Shown here in pieces: positions 50,061 to 58,130 of a stretch of DNA of 64,000 nt. The position numbers and the translations under genes were made by a program. Position 1 is the first letter of the stretch. Each line of letters opens with the position of its first letter. The DNA comes from G963667075 sp963667075 (GTDB lineage Bacteria; Pseudomonadota; Alphaproteobacteria; Micavibrionales; Micavibrionaceae): assembly GCA_963667075.1 (NCBI GenBank), contig OY762938.1, positions 1,736,001-1,800,000 on the forward strand. Reading direction: 5' to 3'. A model generated the notes under the pieces. The model was given only the letters and a program-made list of their open reading frames with translations, searched no databases and had not been told where the DNA came from.

Positions 50061-50094
50061 CTATGATCATTTTATATGGCATGCGCTATAACTA
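50061..50094 (-). repeat. short dispersed repeat shared with 2105-2135
   Basis: TCTATGATCATTTTATATGG followed by CATGCGCTATA is, with a few changes, the reverse complement of the sequence around the second IS3 relic at 2105-2135. It lies in the gap of about 200 bp before cysK, where I see no gene. Confidence 0.55.
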
Positions 50095-50165
50095 AAAATA
50101 TCCGTGTTGATCTGCGTTTATCTGTGGTTAATAATCAATTGAAACAAAGATGATAGGACACTGCA

Positions 50166-51128
50166 ATGAAACAGGTGCGTGCCAGAGGGCATATATTTAA
50201 TTCTTTTCTTGATACGATAGGGGCAACGCCCCTTGTGCGTTTGCCTGCCTTGGCAGAGGCAGAGGGCTTAAAAGCGGACCTGCTTGCCAAGCTTGAATTT
50301 TTTAATCCGCTGGCCTCCATCAAAGATCGTGCGGCTCTGTATATGGTGGAAGAGGCGGAGCGGATGGGCTTTATTGCGCCCGGCAAGTCCGTGTTAATTG
50401 AACCGACATCAGGGAATACGGGGATTGGGCTTGCTTTTGTGGCGGCATCCAAAGGGTACCGCATGATCCTTGTGATGCCGGAAAGTATGTCGGTTGAACG
50501 GCGCAAGCTGCCTGCTATCATGGGGGCGGAAGTGGTTTTAACGCCTGCTAAAAATGGGATGAAGGGCGCGATTGAGAAAGCGGAAGAGCTGGCCAGAGAC
50601 ATTGACGGTGGTATCTCTTTGGCGCAATTTTCTAACCCCGCCAATCCTAAAGCGCACCGTGAAACAACGGCCTTAGAGATCTGGGAAGATACAAATGGCG
50701 CGGTGGATATGCTTGTGAGTGCGGTTGGCACGGGCGGCACGATTACGGGTATTTCCTCTGTTTTGAAAGAAAAGAATCCGGCCTTTAAAACCATAGCGGT
50801 AGAGCCTGCCTTATCGCCGGTTTTATCGGGCGGTGCGCCTGCGCCGCATAGAATTCAAGGAATTGGCGCGGGTTTTATTCCGGATATTCTGGACGTATCG
50901 TTGATTGATGAAACCATAAAGGTAGAGGATCAGGCGGCTTTTGATATGGCACGCCGCGTGGCAAGGCTGGAAGGGTTGCCCGTGGGGATTTCTTCCGGCG
51001 CTGCACTGGTGGCGGCGGTTGATGTCGCAAAACGGGCAGAGAATGACGGTAAAACGATTGTAACCATTGTGTCATCCTTTGCAGAGCGTTATCTTTCAAC
51101 AGAATTGTTTGATGGTATAGGGGATTGA
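50166..51128 (+). CDS. cysK: cysteine synthase (O-acetylserine sulfhydrylase)
   Basis: The 320-residue PLP enzyme has the Schiff-base Lys in NPLASIKDRAAL, the substrate loop EPTSGNTGIGLAFVA and the phosphate-binding VGTGGTITGISS. It makes cysteine from O-acetylserine and sulphide. The serine acetyltransferase gene follows 7 nt later, so the two-step pathway is one operon. The protein ends FDGIGD without the Ile terminus best known for CysE binding. Confidence 0.93.
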   Translation: MKQVRARGHIFNSFLDTIGATPLVRLPALAEAEGLKADLLAKLEFFNPLASIKDRAALYMVEEAERMGFIAPGKSVLIEPTSGNTGIGLAFVAASKGYRMILVMPESMSVERRKLPAIMGAEVVLTPAKNGMKGAIEKAEELARDIDGGISLAQFSNPANPKAHRETTALEIWEDTNGAVDMLVSAVGTGGTITGISSVLKEKNPAFKTIAVEPALSPVLSGGAPAPHRIQGIGAGFIPDILDVSLIDETIKVEDQAAFDMARRVARLEGLPVGISSGAALVAAVDVAKRAENDGKTIVTIVSSFAERYLSTELFDGIGD

Positions 51129-51135
51129 TTGAAAG

Positions 51136-51834
51136 ATGCTGACATGGATTAAACGGATACAGGATAGCGATCCGGCGCATCCTACGATATTGGAAGTGTT
51201 GCTGGCGTATCCCGGGTTTCATGCGGTTTGTATGCATCGCGTGTCTCATTTTCTGTGGGGCTGTCGGTTAAAAGCACTGGCGCGTTTCTGGTCTCATTTG
51301 GCGCGTTTCTTAACGGGGATTGAAATTCACCCGGGCGCGCAGATTGGCAAATATCTTTTTATTGATCACGGCATGGGGGCTGTGATTGGGGAGACAGCGA
51401 TTATTGGTGATTATGTGACCTTGTATCACGGTGTTACGCTTGGTGGTAAAGGAAAGCCGAATGAAACCGGTAAGCGTCATCCAACGTTAAAGGATTATTC
51501 TATGGTCGGTGCCGGGGCGCAAGTGCTGGGCGATATTACGGTCCATGAACATGCGAATGTTGGCGCGAATTCGGTTGTGACAAAAGATGTGCCTGCTGGC
51601 AGAACAGCCGTGGGGAATCCAGCCTGTCTGGTTAAAAGCAAGGAAGAACAAAAGGGCACTGCCTACGGCCTGCCGGTTGGCCCGGAACCCGATCCGGTCG
51701 GGGAGACGATTACAGCCCTTATTAGGGAACTGGAAAAAGTCAAAGGCTCCCTTGATGATTTGGATAAGGATGGTCCGATTATTCGCTGGAAACAAAGAGT
51801 TGAAAGTGGGGATGGAGGAGAGACATCCTTGTGA
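51136..51834 (+). CDS. cysE: serine O-acetyltransferase
   Basis: The 232-residue protein has the serine acetyltransferase N-terminus (DPAHPTILEVLLAYPGFHAV) and a left-handed beta-helix of hexapeptide repeats (about 65-165), with catalytic His in DHGMGAVIGET and in LYHGVTLGGKG. It provides O-acetylserine to CysK encoded just upstream. The C-terminus is longer than the minimal short form and is charged. Confidence 0.93.
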   Translation: MLTWIKRIQDSDPAHPTILEVLLAYPGFHAVCMHRVSHFLWGCRLKALARFWSHLARFLTGIEIHPGAQIGKYLFIDHGMGAVIGETAIIGDYVTLYHGVTLGGKGKPNETGKRHPTLKDYSMVGAGAQVLGDITVHEHANVGANSVVTKDVPAGRTAVGNPACLVKSKEEQKGTAYGLPVGPEPDPVGETITALIRELEKVKGSLDDLDKDGPIIRWKQRVESGDGGETSL

Positions 51835-51902
51835 GTGCTTACCACAAAGGCATAAAATTTACGCATGCGACAGCGTCATACGCGTGCTGTCATGCCCGCG
51901 AG

Positions 51903-52040
51903 AGAGGCCTTTTAGGCCGAACATAAACAGCGTGACTCCAGAACAAAGAGCACGGCATATGCCGTGCACATTGTTTGACTGGATACCGGATCAAGCCCGG
52001 TATGACAACGAGCGTTGATTCTTCTTCTAAACGACTATAG
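51903..52040 (-). repeat. full copy (B) of the dispersed ~140-bp repeat
   Basis: Read on the minus strand it starts CTATAGTCGTTTAGAAGAAG and contains ATACCGG-GCTTGAT-CCGGTAT, the perfect palindrome GCACGGCATATGCCGTGC and GGCCTAAAAGGCC. It fills the gap between cysE and recG, and it ends 5 nt before the recG stop. It is the most complete copy and shows all three hairpins. Confidence 0.88.
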
Positions 52041-52044
52041 TGGG

Positions 52045-54141
52045 CTACCCGCCCTTAAAATAATGGATGGCCTGATCGCATTCAAAGAGGTAGAGAAGGG
52101 TTTTTAGGGCTTGACCTCTGGGGGTTTCAAGGCCGGGGTCTTTTTGGATGATGAGTTGGGCGTCCTGTCTGGCGGTGGCGAGCAGATCGCCTTGTTCCTC
52201 GATATTGCCGATTTTAAAATCAGGCAGGCCGCTTTGTTTTGTGCCAAGGACATCACCGCTGCCGCGCAGTTCCAGATCTTTTTCCGCGATGATAAAGCCG
52301 TCTTCTGTGTCACGCATGACTTTAAGTCGTTCTTTGGCGTTTCCGGTCAGGCGCGTGGCATAGAGAAGGAAACACCATGATTTGTCACTGCCGCGTCCCA
52401 CACGGCCGCGGAGCTGGTGGAGTTGTGAGAGACCAAAACGCTCTGCATGTTCTATCACCATAATGGTGGCTTCGGGGACATTCACGCCGACTTCTATCAC
52501 GGTAGTGGCCACCAGAATATCAATCAATCCTTCTACAAAACGCGCCATGACAGCGTCCTTTTCATCGGGTTTCATTCGCCCGTGGATGAGGCCAACGCGA
52601 TCGCCAAAGGCACCTTGCAGAATTTCAAAACGTTCTTGAGCGGCGGCGAGATCAAGGACTTCGGATTCCTCTACCAAAGGGCAAACCCAATAGACGCGCG
52701 CGCCTTCTTTGATCTGGCGGGCGAGGCCTTCGACCATGTTTGGCATTTTCTCATTCGGGATCAGGCGTGTTTCAACGGGCTTACGGCCTGGCGGTTTTTC
52801 ATCAATACGGCTGATATCCATATCGCCGTATGCTGTAAGCGCAAGCGTGCGCGGAATGGGGGTGGCGGTCATGACCAGAATGTCCGTATGCTTTCCATCG
52901 CTTTGACCTTTCGCGGATAGTTTCATGCGCTGATGCACGCCAAAGCGGTGTTGTTCATCAATAACAGCAAGGCCAAGATCTTTGAATAGGACATCATCCT
53001 GAAAGAGGGCATGTGTCCCGATGATGATTTGTGCGGCTCCATTGGCGATTTGCTGAAGCAAAAGATCTCTGGCTTTGCCTTTGTTACGGCCTGTCAGGAC
53101 AACGAACCGTATGCCTAGCGCATCAAGCAAGGGTTTTAGGCTTTGCTCGTGCTGCCGGGCGAGAATTTCCGTTGGTGCCATAATGGCGGCTTGCGCACCT
53201 GTTTCTATGGCGTTCAGCATAGCGAGCAGGGCCATCACGGTTTTCCCGCTCCCCACATCACCTTGCAAAAGCCGGAGCATGCGTAAAGGGGCACTCATAT
53301 CAGCATCTATTTCGGTCAGGCAGCGTTGTTGCGCGCCGGTGAGCTCAAACGGCAGGGAGGCAAGAAGTTTCTTTCTTAGAGGCCCGCCAATGGCGAAGGC
53401 GCGGCCGTGTTTCTTTTTCTGATTATGCCGGACAAGGGCAAGGGTGAGCTGGTTTGCCAGAAATTCATCATAGGCCAGACGTGCACGAATAGGGGAGTCG
53501 TTTTCCAGATCTTTATCGTGCTCCGGGTGGTGGAGTTTTTCCAGTGCGTCTTTCCAGCTTGGCCATTTTTCACGTGTTTTATGTGTATCATCCAGCCATT
53601 CCGGTAAGTCTGGTATAAAGGAAAGGGCCGCGTTTATGGCTTTGTTTAAAACCTTGTTGCTTATCCCTTGTGTTAAAGGGTAAACAGGTTCAATGGTTTG
53701 CAGGGTTTTCTTATCTTCTGGCTTTACGATTCCATCAGGGTGAACCATTTGTGTTTGGCCACGAAAACGCTCGACTTTGCCGCTGACCACAACCTGCTCT
53801 CCTTCGGGGAGCTGCTTTTTTAGCCAGTCACCGCGCGCATGAAAAAAAACAAGGTCTATGCTGCCTGTGTCATCTGCGCATTGTACGCGGGTCGGCAGGC
53901 TTTTCCTGCTGGCGGGCACATGTTTATTCACGGTCAGGGTGAGCGTGGCAATTTTGCCGGAGGGCGCGTCCGCTATTTTGGGCGCAAAACGCCGGTCTAT
54001 AAACTCAACCGGTGCATGCCAGAGCAGATCAAGGACTTTTGGACCATTGACGAGCCGTTCCAGATATTTCACGTTCTTTGGCCCTATGCTAGGGAGCACG
54101 GTCAGTGCACGACATAATGGATCCAGAGCAAATGGCCTCAC
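52045..54141 (-). CDS. recG: ATP-dependent DNA helicase RecG
   Basis: The 698-residue helicase has the N-terminal wedge (OB-fold) domain (about 55-150), Walker A LLQGDVGSGKTVMALLAM, the DEQH box in VIDEQHRFGVHQR, motif III VMTATPIPRTLAL and the motif VI region QLRGRVGRG. It reverses stalled replication forks. Its 3' end adjoins dispersed repeat B, and two membrane-protein genes lie upstream on the same strand. Confidence 0.97.
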   Translation of the reverse strand: MRPFALDPLCRALTVLPSIGPKNVKYLERLVNGPKVLDLLWHAPVEFIDRRFAPKIADAPSGKIATLTLTVNKHVPASRKSLPTRVQCADDTGSIDLVFFHARGDWLKKQLPEGEQVVVSGKVERFRGQTQMVHPDGIVKPEDKKTLQTIEPVYPLTQGISNKVLNKAINAALSFIPDLPEWLDDTHKTREKWPSWKDALEKLHHPEHDKDLENDSPIRARLAYDEFLANQLTLALVRHNQKKKHGRAFAIGGPLRKKLLASLPFELTGAQQRCLTEIDADMSAPLRMLRLLQGDVGSGKTVMALLAMLNAIETGAQAAIMAPTEILARQHEQSLKPLLDALGIRFVVLTGRNKGKARDLLLQQIANGAAQIIIGTHALFQDDVLFKDLGLAVIDEQHRFGVHQRMKLSAKGQSDGKHTDILVMTATPIPRTLALTAYGDMDISRIDEKPPGRKPVETRLIPNEKMPNMVEGLARQIKEGARVYWVCPLVEESEVLDLAAAQERFEILQGAFGDRVGLIHGRMKPDEKDAVMARFVEGLIDILVATTVIEVGVNVPEATIMVIEHAERFGLSQLHQLRGRVGRGSDKSWCFLLYATRLTGNAKERLKVMRDTEDGFIIAEKDLELRGSGDVLGTKQSGLPDFKIGNIEEQGDLLATARQDAQLIIQKDPGLETPRGQALKTLLYLFECDQAIHYFKGG

Positions 54142-54154
54142 AACGTTGATTCCT

Positions 54155-55108
54155 TTATGCCGGCTTTCTCATTTTCTGGCCGAGCTTAACGGCAAAGGCA
54201 CTGATCACAATCTGAACGCCGCCCAGAATGATAAGCGCAATCGGCCAGCCGATAAGGTCTTTGAAATATTCATCTGTGAAATAGCCAAGATACGACAAGA
54301 GCGTAATCACACTGACAAACAGATAGGTGCGACTTTGTGCCAGAACGCTTGTGTATATCATCACAGTAGCAATACCGATCAAAAGAACATCCCATGGTTT
54401 TTCAAAGTCTTCCAGAATACCAAAACAGCCTGTGGCAAAGAATGTGGCACCGATAAAGTAACCGAAAGGGGTTATGATGCGGTGCGTTGTTTTGCTGATC
54501 CCATAGCTGACAAGCAGCATTGAAAAGCCGAGCAGGGCAGACATGACTTCATCTTCAAAGTCAAGTTTGAGCATCGTGGAAGCGATAAAGGAAAAGAAAA
54601 AGAACAGCGAGAAAAAGAGCAGCGTTGTTTTCTTTGTTTTGGCAAACGCCAGGCCTTGCTGGACAGTCATGGTCCCGGTAATAATCATCGTGCCAATCGT
54701 AGCATCCTGACTAACAAAATATTCATTCAAAAAAACGCCGAGGCCAGCGGGTTGCATAATCGCTGAAATCAGGAAGAGCGGGATGGATGCTTTTTCAAAA
54801 CGTTTATCGCTTAAGGTGGCTATCCCCATAATAAAGGCGATCAGGCCGGGGCCGAAGGTAATAATAACGCGCGCAGCACTGTTGAGCTCATCCCATACAA
54901 GGCCTACATAAATGGCAATGCCGGCAAAAATGAAGGCACCGCCAATATAGGAAAAGAGCAGCGTAACCGCCATGGATGAATTCAGTGCTCCCCCCCTTTT
55001 TTTGTTAAAAGCAGCCGTGATGTCTGCAGCGGTCAGACTGTATTTCTCTGCTATGGTAAGGATTTGCGCTAGGGCCTGCTTTTTTTCGGCTTTTTCACGT
55101 TCGCTCAT
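54155..55108 (-). CDS. DUF2157-like multi-spanning membrane protein
   Basis: The 317-residue protein has a charged N-terminal region of about 45 residues and then nine or ten predicted membrane helices (for example VTLLFSYIGGAFIFAGIAIY, VIITFGPGLIAFIMGIATL). The layout resembles DUF2157 proteins; function is unknown. Its start overlaps the stop of the upstream gene (ATGA), so they are coupled. It lies 13 nt from the recG start, on the same strand. Confidence 0.72.
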   Translation of the reverse strand: MSEREKAEKKQALAQILTIAEKYSLTAADITAAFNKKRGGALNSSMAVTLLFSYIGGAFIFAGIAIYVGLVWDELNSAARVIITFGPGLIAFIMGIATLSDKRFEKASIPLFLISAIMQPAGLGVFLNEYFVSQDATIGTMIITGTMTVQQGLAFAKTKKTTLLFFSLFFFFSFIASTMLKLDFEDEVMSALLGFSMLLVSYGISKTTHRIITPFGYFIGATFFATGCFGILEDFEKPWDVLLIGIATVMIYTSVLAQSRTYLFVSVITLLSYLGYFTDEYFKDLIGWPIALIILGGVQIVISAFAVKLGQKMRKPA

Positions 55109-55683
55109 GGTGTGGCTCCATTTTCTTCAATAACCCAGCCGATAAAATCAACGTCGGCGTAACGGTACGATGATGTCGGTAGACTGATATAACGGCCTTT
55201 TTTGTGTAGGAAGTCTGAGTTTCTGCTTGAATGCCCGCCAAAAATTTCCATGAAGAGACCGCCGTTTCTGTATTTGTATAGATAGTGATAGCCATCCGGT
55301 GCTGTCTTGCCTTTTTGAAAAGACAGGTGCTCTATACCCGGAATTTGAAGAGAGACGGTTTCATTTTTTTCTAACGTCGGTATGTCTATGGGGGTGGTCT
55401 TTGTGTTGTCTGTGGCTGGATCATAAATAAAGAGCGTCGCATTTATGACGGATTCGTCTGAATCATCTTGCTTATCTTTGTATGTTGCGGTGAGCTTTCC
55501 GTCTTTAACAGAGAACTTTAAATCCCCGTAATGGCTGTAGTCCTGAATAAGATACACGGCCTTGTATTGTGGAGGATCAACCAGCTTTTCAGAGACGTTT
55601 TTAGCAATGAGAAAAATCCCGATTAAAATAAGCGGCAGGCATATGCCAAGGATGATAACAAATTGTTCCCGTATAAAAGACAT
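55105..55683 (-). CDS. membrane-anchored protein, unknown function
   Basis: The 192-residue protein has one N-terminal membrane helix (FVIILGICLPLILIGIFLIA) and a periplasmic beta-rich domain. DUF4131- or DUF4401-type partners often accompany DUF2157 proteins, but I could not match this one. The 4-nt overlap with the next gene indicates a two-gene unit. It is divergent from sdhE. Confidence 0.6.
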   Translation of the reverse strand: MSFIREQFVIILGICLPLILIGIFLIAKNVSEKLVDPPQYKAVYLIQDYSHYGDLKFSVKDGKLTATYKDKQDDSDESVINATLFIYDPATDNTKTTPIDIPTLEKNETVSLQIPGIEHLSFQKGKTAPDGYHYLYKYRNGGLFMEIFGGHSSRNSDFLHKKGRYISLPTSSYRYADVDFIGWVIEENGATP

Positions 55684-55722
55684 GGTGGTAATGACTCCGT
55701 TTATGTTTTATATCTCTCTACT

Positions 55723-56004
55723 ATGCAAAACTGTAACGAAGAAGTCGAGTCTATAGGCATTTTAAGGAAGAAACTCCTGTACCGTTCCACGCATCGTGGC
55801 ACACAGGAAATGGATCTGATATTAGGCCGTTTCGCGAAAACGCACTTGTCATCTTTTTCTGAAGACGAGCTAAAAGAATATCAGCTTATCCTCGACACAA
55901 CGGAAGATCCTGTGCTCTATCAATGGATCACAGGGCAGGCTCCCGTGCCTCAGTCTATCAGTTGCGCTATTCTGAGACAGATTATTGATGAAGCGAAAGC
56001 CTAA
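55723..56004 (+). CDS. sdhE: FAD assembly factor SdhE (succinate dehydrogenase assembly factor 2)
   Basis: The 93-residue protein is all-helical and has the RGxxE flavinylation motif in STHRGTQEMDLILG, then FSEDELKEYQLILDTTEDPV and LYQWITGQ. It promotes covalent attachment of FAD to succinate dehydrogenase. The ATG at 55723 gives the normal family length; the frame is open 20 codons further upstream but that part has no counterpart. The recG-sdhE-mfd vicinity is conserved in alphaproteobacteria. It overlaps the convergent btaB by 4 nt. Confidence 0.9.
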   Translation: MQNCNEEVESIGILRKKLLYRSTHRGTQEMDLILGRFAKTHLSSFSEDELKEYQLILDTTEDPVLYQWITGQAPVPQSISCAILRQIIDEAKA

Positions 56005-56741
56005 GCTTCATCAGCCTTTTTAGTCAGGACAGCGTAGTAGCTGTATCCCTTGTATAAAGGCTCTAGATGAAGGTCGACTTTGCCTTGTGCGGCGAGTTCC
56101 TTGATATAGTCGAGGAGTTCCGGCCTGTAATGAACGTGGAATTTGTCCAGCCACCAGTACAGGAATTTTCTGAACCAGGGGGGGAGGCCTGCTTGATCAC
56201 CGAAATCGACAATGTGGATTTCTCCGTTTTTGCGAAGGAGATTTAGGGTGTGGTCTATCGTCTCTTTCCATGGGGGGATCATCGAAAGGGCAAAGGAGAA
56301 GACGTAAATGTCTGGCTGCTGCTCAATCCTGAATGTAGCCTTGGGGTCAAAATCTTGCGCATAGCCTTGTGCAATTGGCACATCTTCGACCAGATTCTCC
56401 TGATCAAGGGATTTAAACGCTGTTTTTAGCATTTCATCAGAGGCATCAAAACCAAAGAAACTACAGGTTTTGTATGTTTTGGCCATTTTAACAAGATTTC
56501 TGGCTGTGCCGCAGCCTGCCTCTATAATGATATCATTGGCATTTGGGTCCAGTTTTTTAATAAGCTCATCCCGGCCAAGAAGATAGTATTTACGGCTGGC
56601 ATCATAAACATGACGGGTCCAGCGGTACATTCTGTCCATACTGACCTTAACAGCCAGATTGGGATCGGTAGAAACGTCTTCTTCGTTTTTTGTTTCTGTT
56701 TCTTCAATGTCGTCCACGGTATTTACGTCTTGTTCTGTCAT
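56001..56741 (-). CDS. btaB: BtaB-like betaine-lipid N-methyltransferase
   Basis: The 246-residue protein has a SAM-binding motif IIIEAGCGTARNLVKMAKTY and a SAM-methyltransferase fold. After an acidic N-terminus comes DRMYRWTRHVYDASRKYYLL, which is typical of BtaB. BtaB adds three methyl groups to diacylglycerylhomoserine to give the betaine lipid DGTS. Assignment rests on this sequence and on its position 26 nt after the btaA-like gene. Confidence 0.85.
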   Translation of the reverse strand: MTEQDVNTVDDIEETETKNEEDVSTDPNLAVKVSMDRMYRWTRHVYDASRKYYLLGRDELIKKLDPNANDIIIEAGCGTARNLVKMAKTYKTCSFFGFDASDEMLKTAFKSLDQENLVEDVPIAQGYAQDFDPKATFRIEQQPDIYVFSFALSMIPPWKETIDHTLNLLRKNGEIHIVDFGDQAGLPPWFRKFLYWWLDKFHVHYRPELLDYIKELAAQGKVDLHLEPLYKGYSYYAVLTKKADEA

Positions 56742-56766
56742 GCTGTTCTCCTGATGAGATGTTCTA

Positions 56767-58020
56767 TTATTTCAACGTATAAAGGTGGAACCCGCCGTAA
56801 ATGGAAGAGCGGTCCTGTTTGGTCCACTCTTTGCATTGCGCTTCATCATAGATGAAACGGTTTAGAATGTCATCATGAACACGTCCCGGGAGAATGGAGT
56901 CTACGCCGGCTGTTCTGAAAATAACACGGGCACCGGGTTGTGCTGTGCGGACAACTTCTGACCATAACTCGTTCAGTTGTTGATCATTCATCCAGTCTTG
57001 TGCATCAAGAAAGACATAGCAATCATAACTATGTTCCGGTTGGCTCGAGAGATGTTTTGTGATGGTCGTGTTGATGGCCTCAACTCTGTCTGTGCGGTCT
57101 TTGAGTATTTTGTAGTATTTTTTCTCAAGATAACGGGGGACGGCTTTGCGTTTTATGCGGTCATAGCCACGATTAAAAGCCTGCCATGCAAAGTAGTTGG
57201 TCTCAAGCGGATAATCACAGGCAAGGCGTTCCAGACGTTCTTTTAATACATCTGCCATATTGCCTTTTTTGTCTCCCATCAGGGCTTCGTACTGGGCTGG
57301 GGGGATACCGAGTCCATAGAGTGTCACAGGCATGTTGCAGGCAAATCGCACGAATTTTTTATCAAATAAGGGGCCAAATTTTTCATCGAAAATACGACGT
57401 TGATCGGCCATGTCGCGTGCGTTCATGAAATCCCGCATGTGTGCGCCGTACAGAGCGCGGGCAATGCGATGGCCTGAGCCGATAAAGCGGCCTAGTGCAC
57501 CAAAACGATAGAGGTTGTCGGCAAAATACCGGATATTGCGCCGGCCAAACAGATCTCGTGTTTCCCAGAAACGGCGGGTTTCGTGATCAAGATGCTGTGC
57601 CAGCACGTCCTGATACTGCTGGATGTTTTCACGGCTGTCTGCTTCACCGAAGAAGCGGAAAAAAGCCTCATAGTCCGGGAGATGGTGAAGGGCGGCCAGC
57701 TTTAAACGCATCAAAGCGATATGAGCCGGATTAAGATCGATCGCTGTGATGTGCGCCGGATCTTCTGTCAGATAGTTCATGACGTTGCAGCCACCAGAGG
57801 CAATCGTGAAAATGCGTGACATTGGCGTGATCTGCATGGCCTGCATGTCCACCTCCGGGTCTTCCCAGATTTGTGCGTACACAAAGCCGCTGAACATTGT
57901 TGCAAATATGCGGTCGAGAATGCTGGCCTTTTTATTATCGTGGACAGCATCTTTCAGGAGCACTTTTTTACGCTCTTTAATTTCTTTTTTGAGCGCTTTT
58001 TTACCCTTGCGGCTTTCCAT
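56767..58020 (-). CDS. btaA: BtaA-like S-adenosylmethionine:diacylglycerol 3-amino-3-carboxypropyltransferase
   Basis: The protein of 417 residues is DUF3419-type: FVYAQIWEDPEVDMQAMQI, the SAM-binding region FTIASGGCNVMNYL with AIDLNPAHIAL, and YDCYVFLDAQDWMND. BtaA transfers the homoserine moiety from SAM to diacylglycerol, the first step of betaine-lipid synthesis, which lets cells replace phospholipids when phosphate is low. The start at 58020 has AAGAGG 5 nt before it; an ATG eight codons upstream is also possible. It is transcribed with btaB and divergent from mfd. Confidence 0.9.
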   Translation of the reverse strand: MESRKGKKALKKEIKERKKVLLKDAVHDNKKASILDRIFATMFSGFVYAQIWEDPEVDMQAMQITPMSRIFTIASGGCNVMNYLTEDPAHITAIDLNPAHIALMRLKLAALHHLPDYEAFFRFFGEADSRENIQQYQDVLAQHLDHETRRFWETRDLFGRRNIRYFADNLYRFGALGRFIGSGHRIARALYGAHMRDFMNARDMADQRRIFDEKFGPLFDKKFVRFACNMPVTLYGLGIPPAQYEALMGDKKGNMADVLKERLERLACDYPLETNYFAWQAFNRGYDRIKRKAVPRYLEKKYYKILKDRTDRVEAINTTITKHLSSQPEHSYDCYVFLDAQDWMNDQQLNELWSEVVRTAQPGARVIFRTAGVDSILPGRVHDDILNRFIYDEAQCKEWTKQDRSSIYGGFHLYTLK

Positions 58021-58130
58021 ATCAGCCTCTTTTTTCGGAGTCATAAGATTCTTTTATTTTAGTTTCAAAGGAGAAAAAATCTATATATAAGTTCGAGCCG
58101 GAATACAAATGAAATTGAGAATTTAATACG

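Noticed and set aside
50100..50165. Sulphur-related riboswitch before cysK
   Set aside because: The leader is short and AT-rich, and none of the known SAM riboswitch core motifs is visible.
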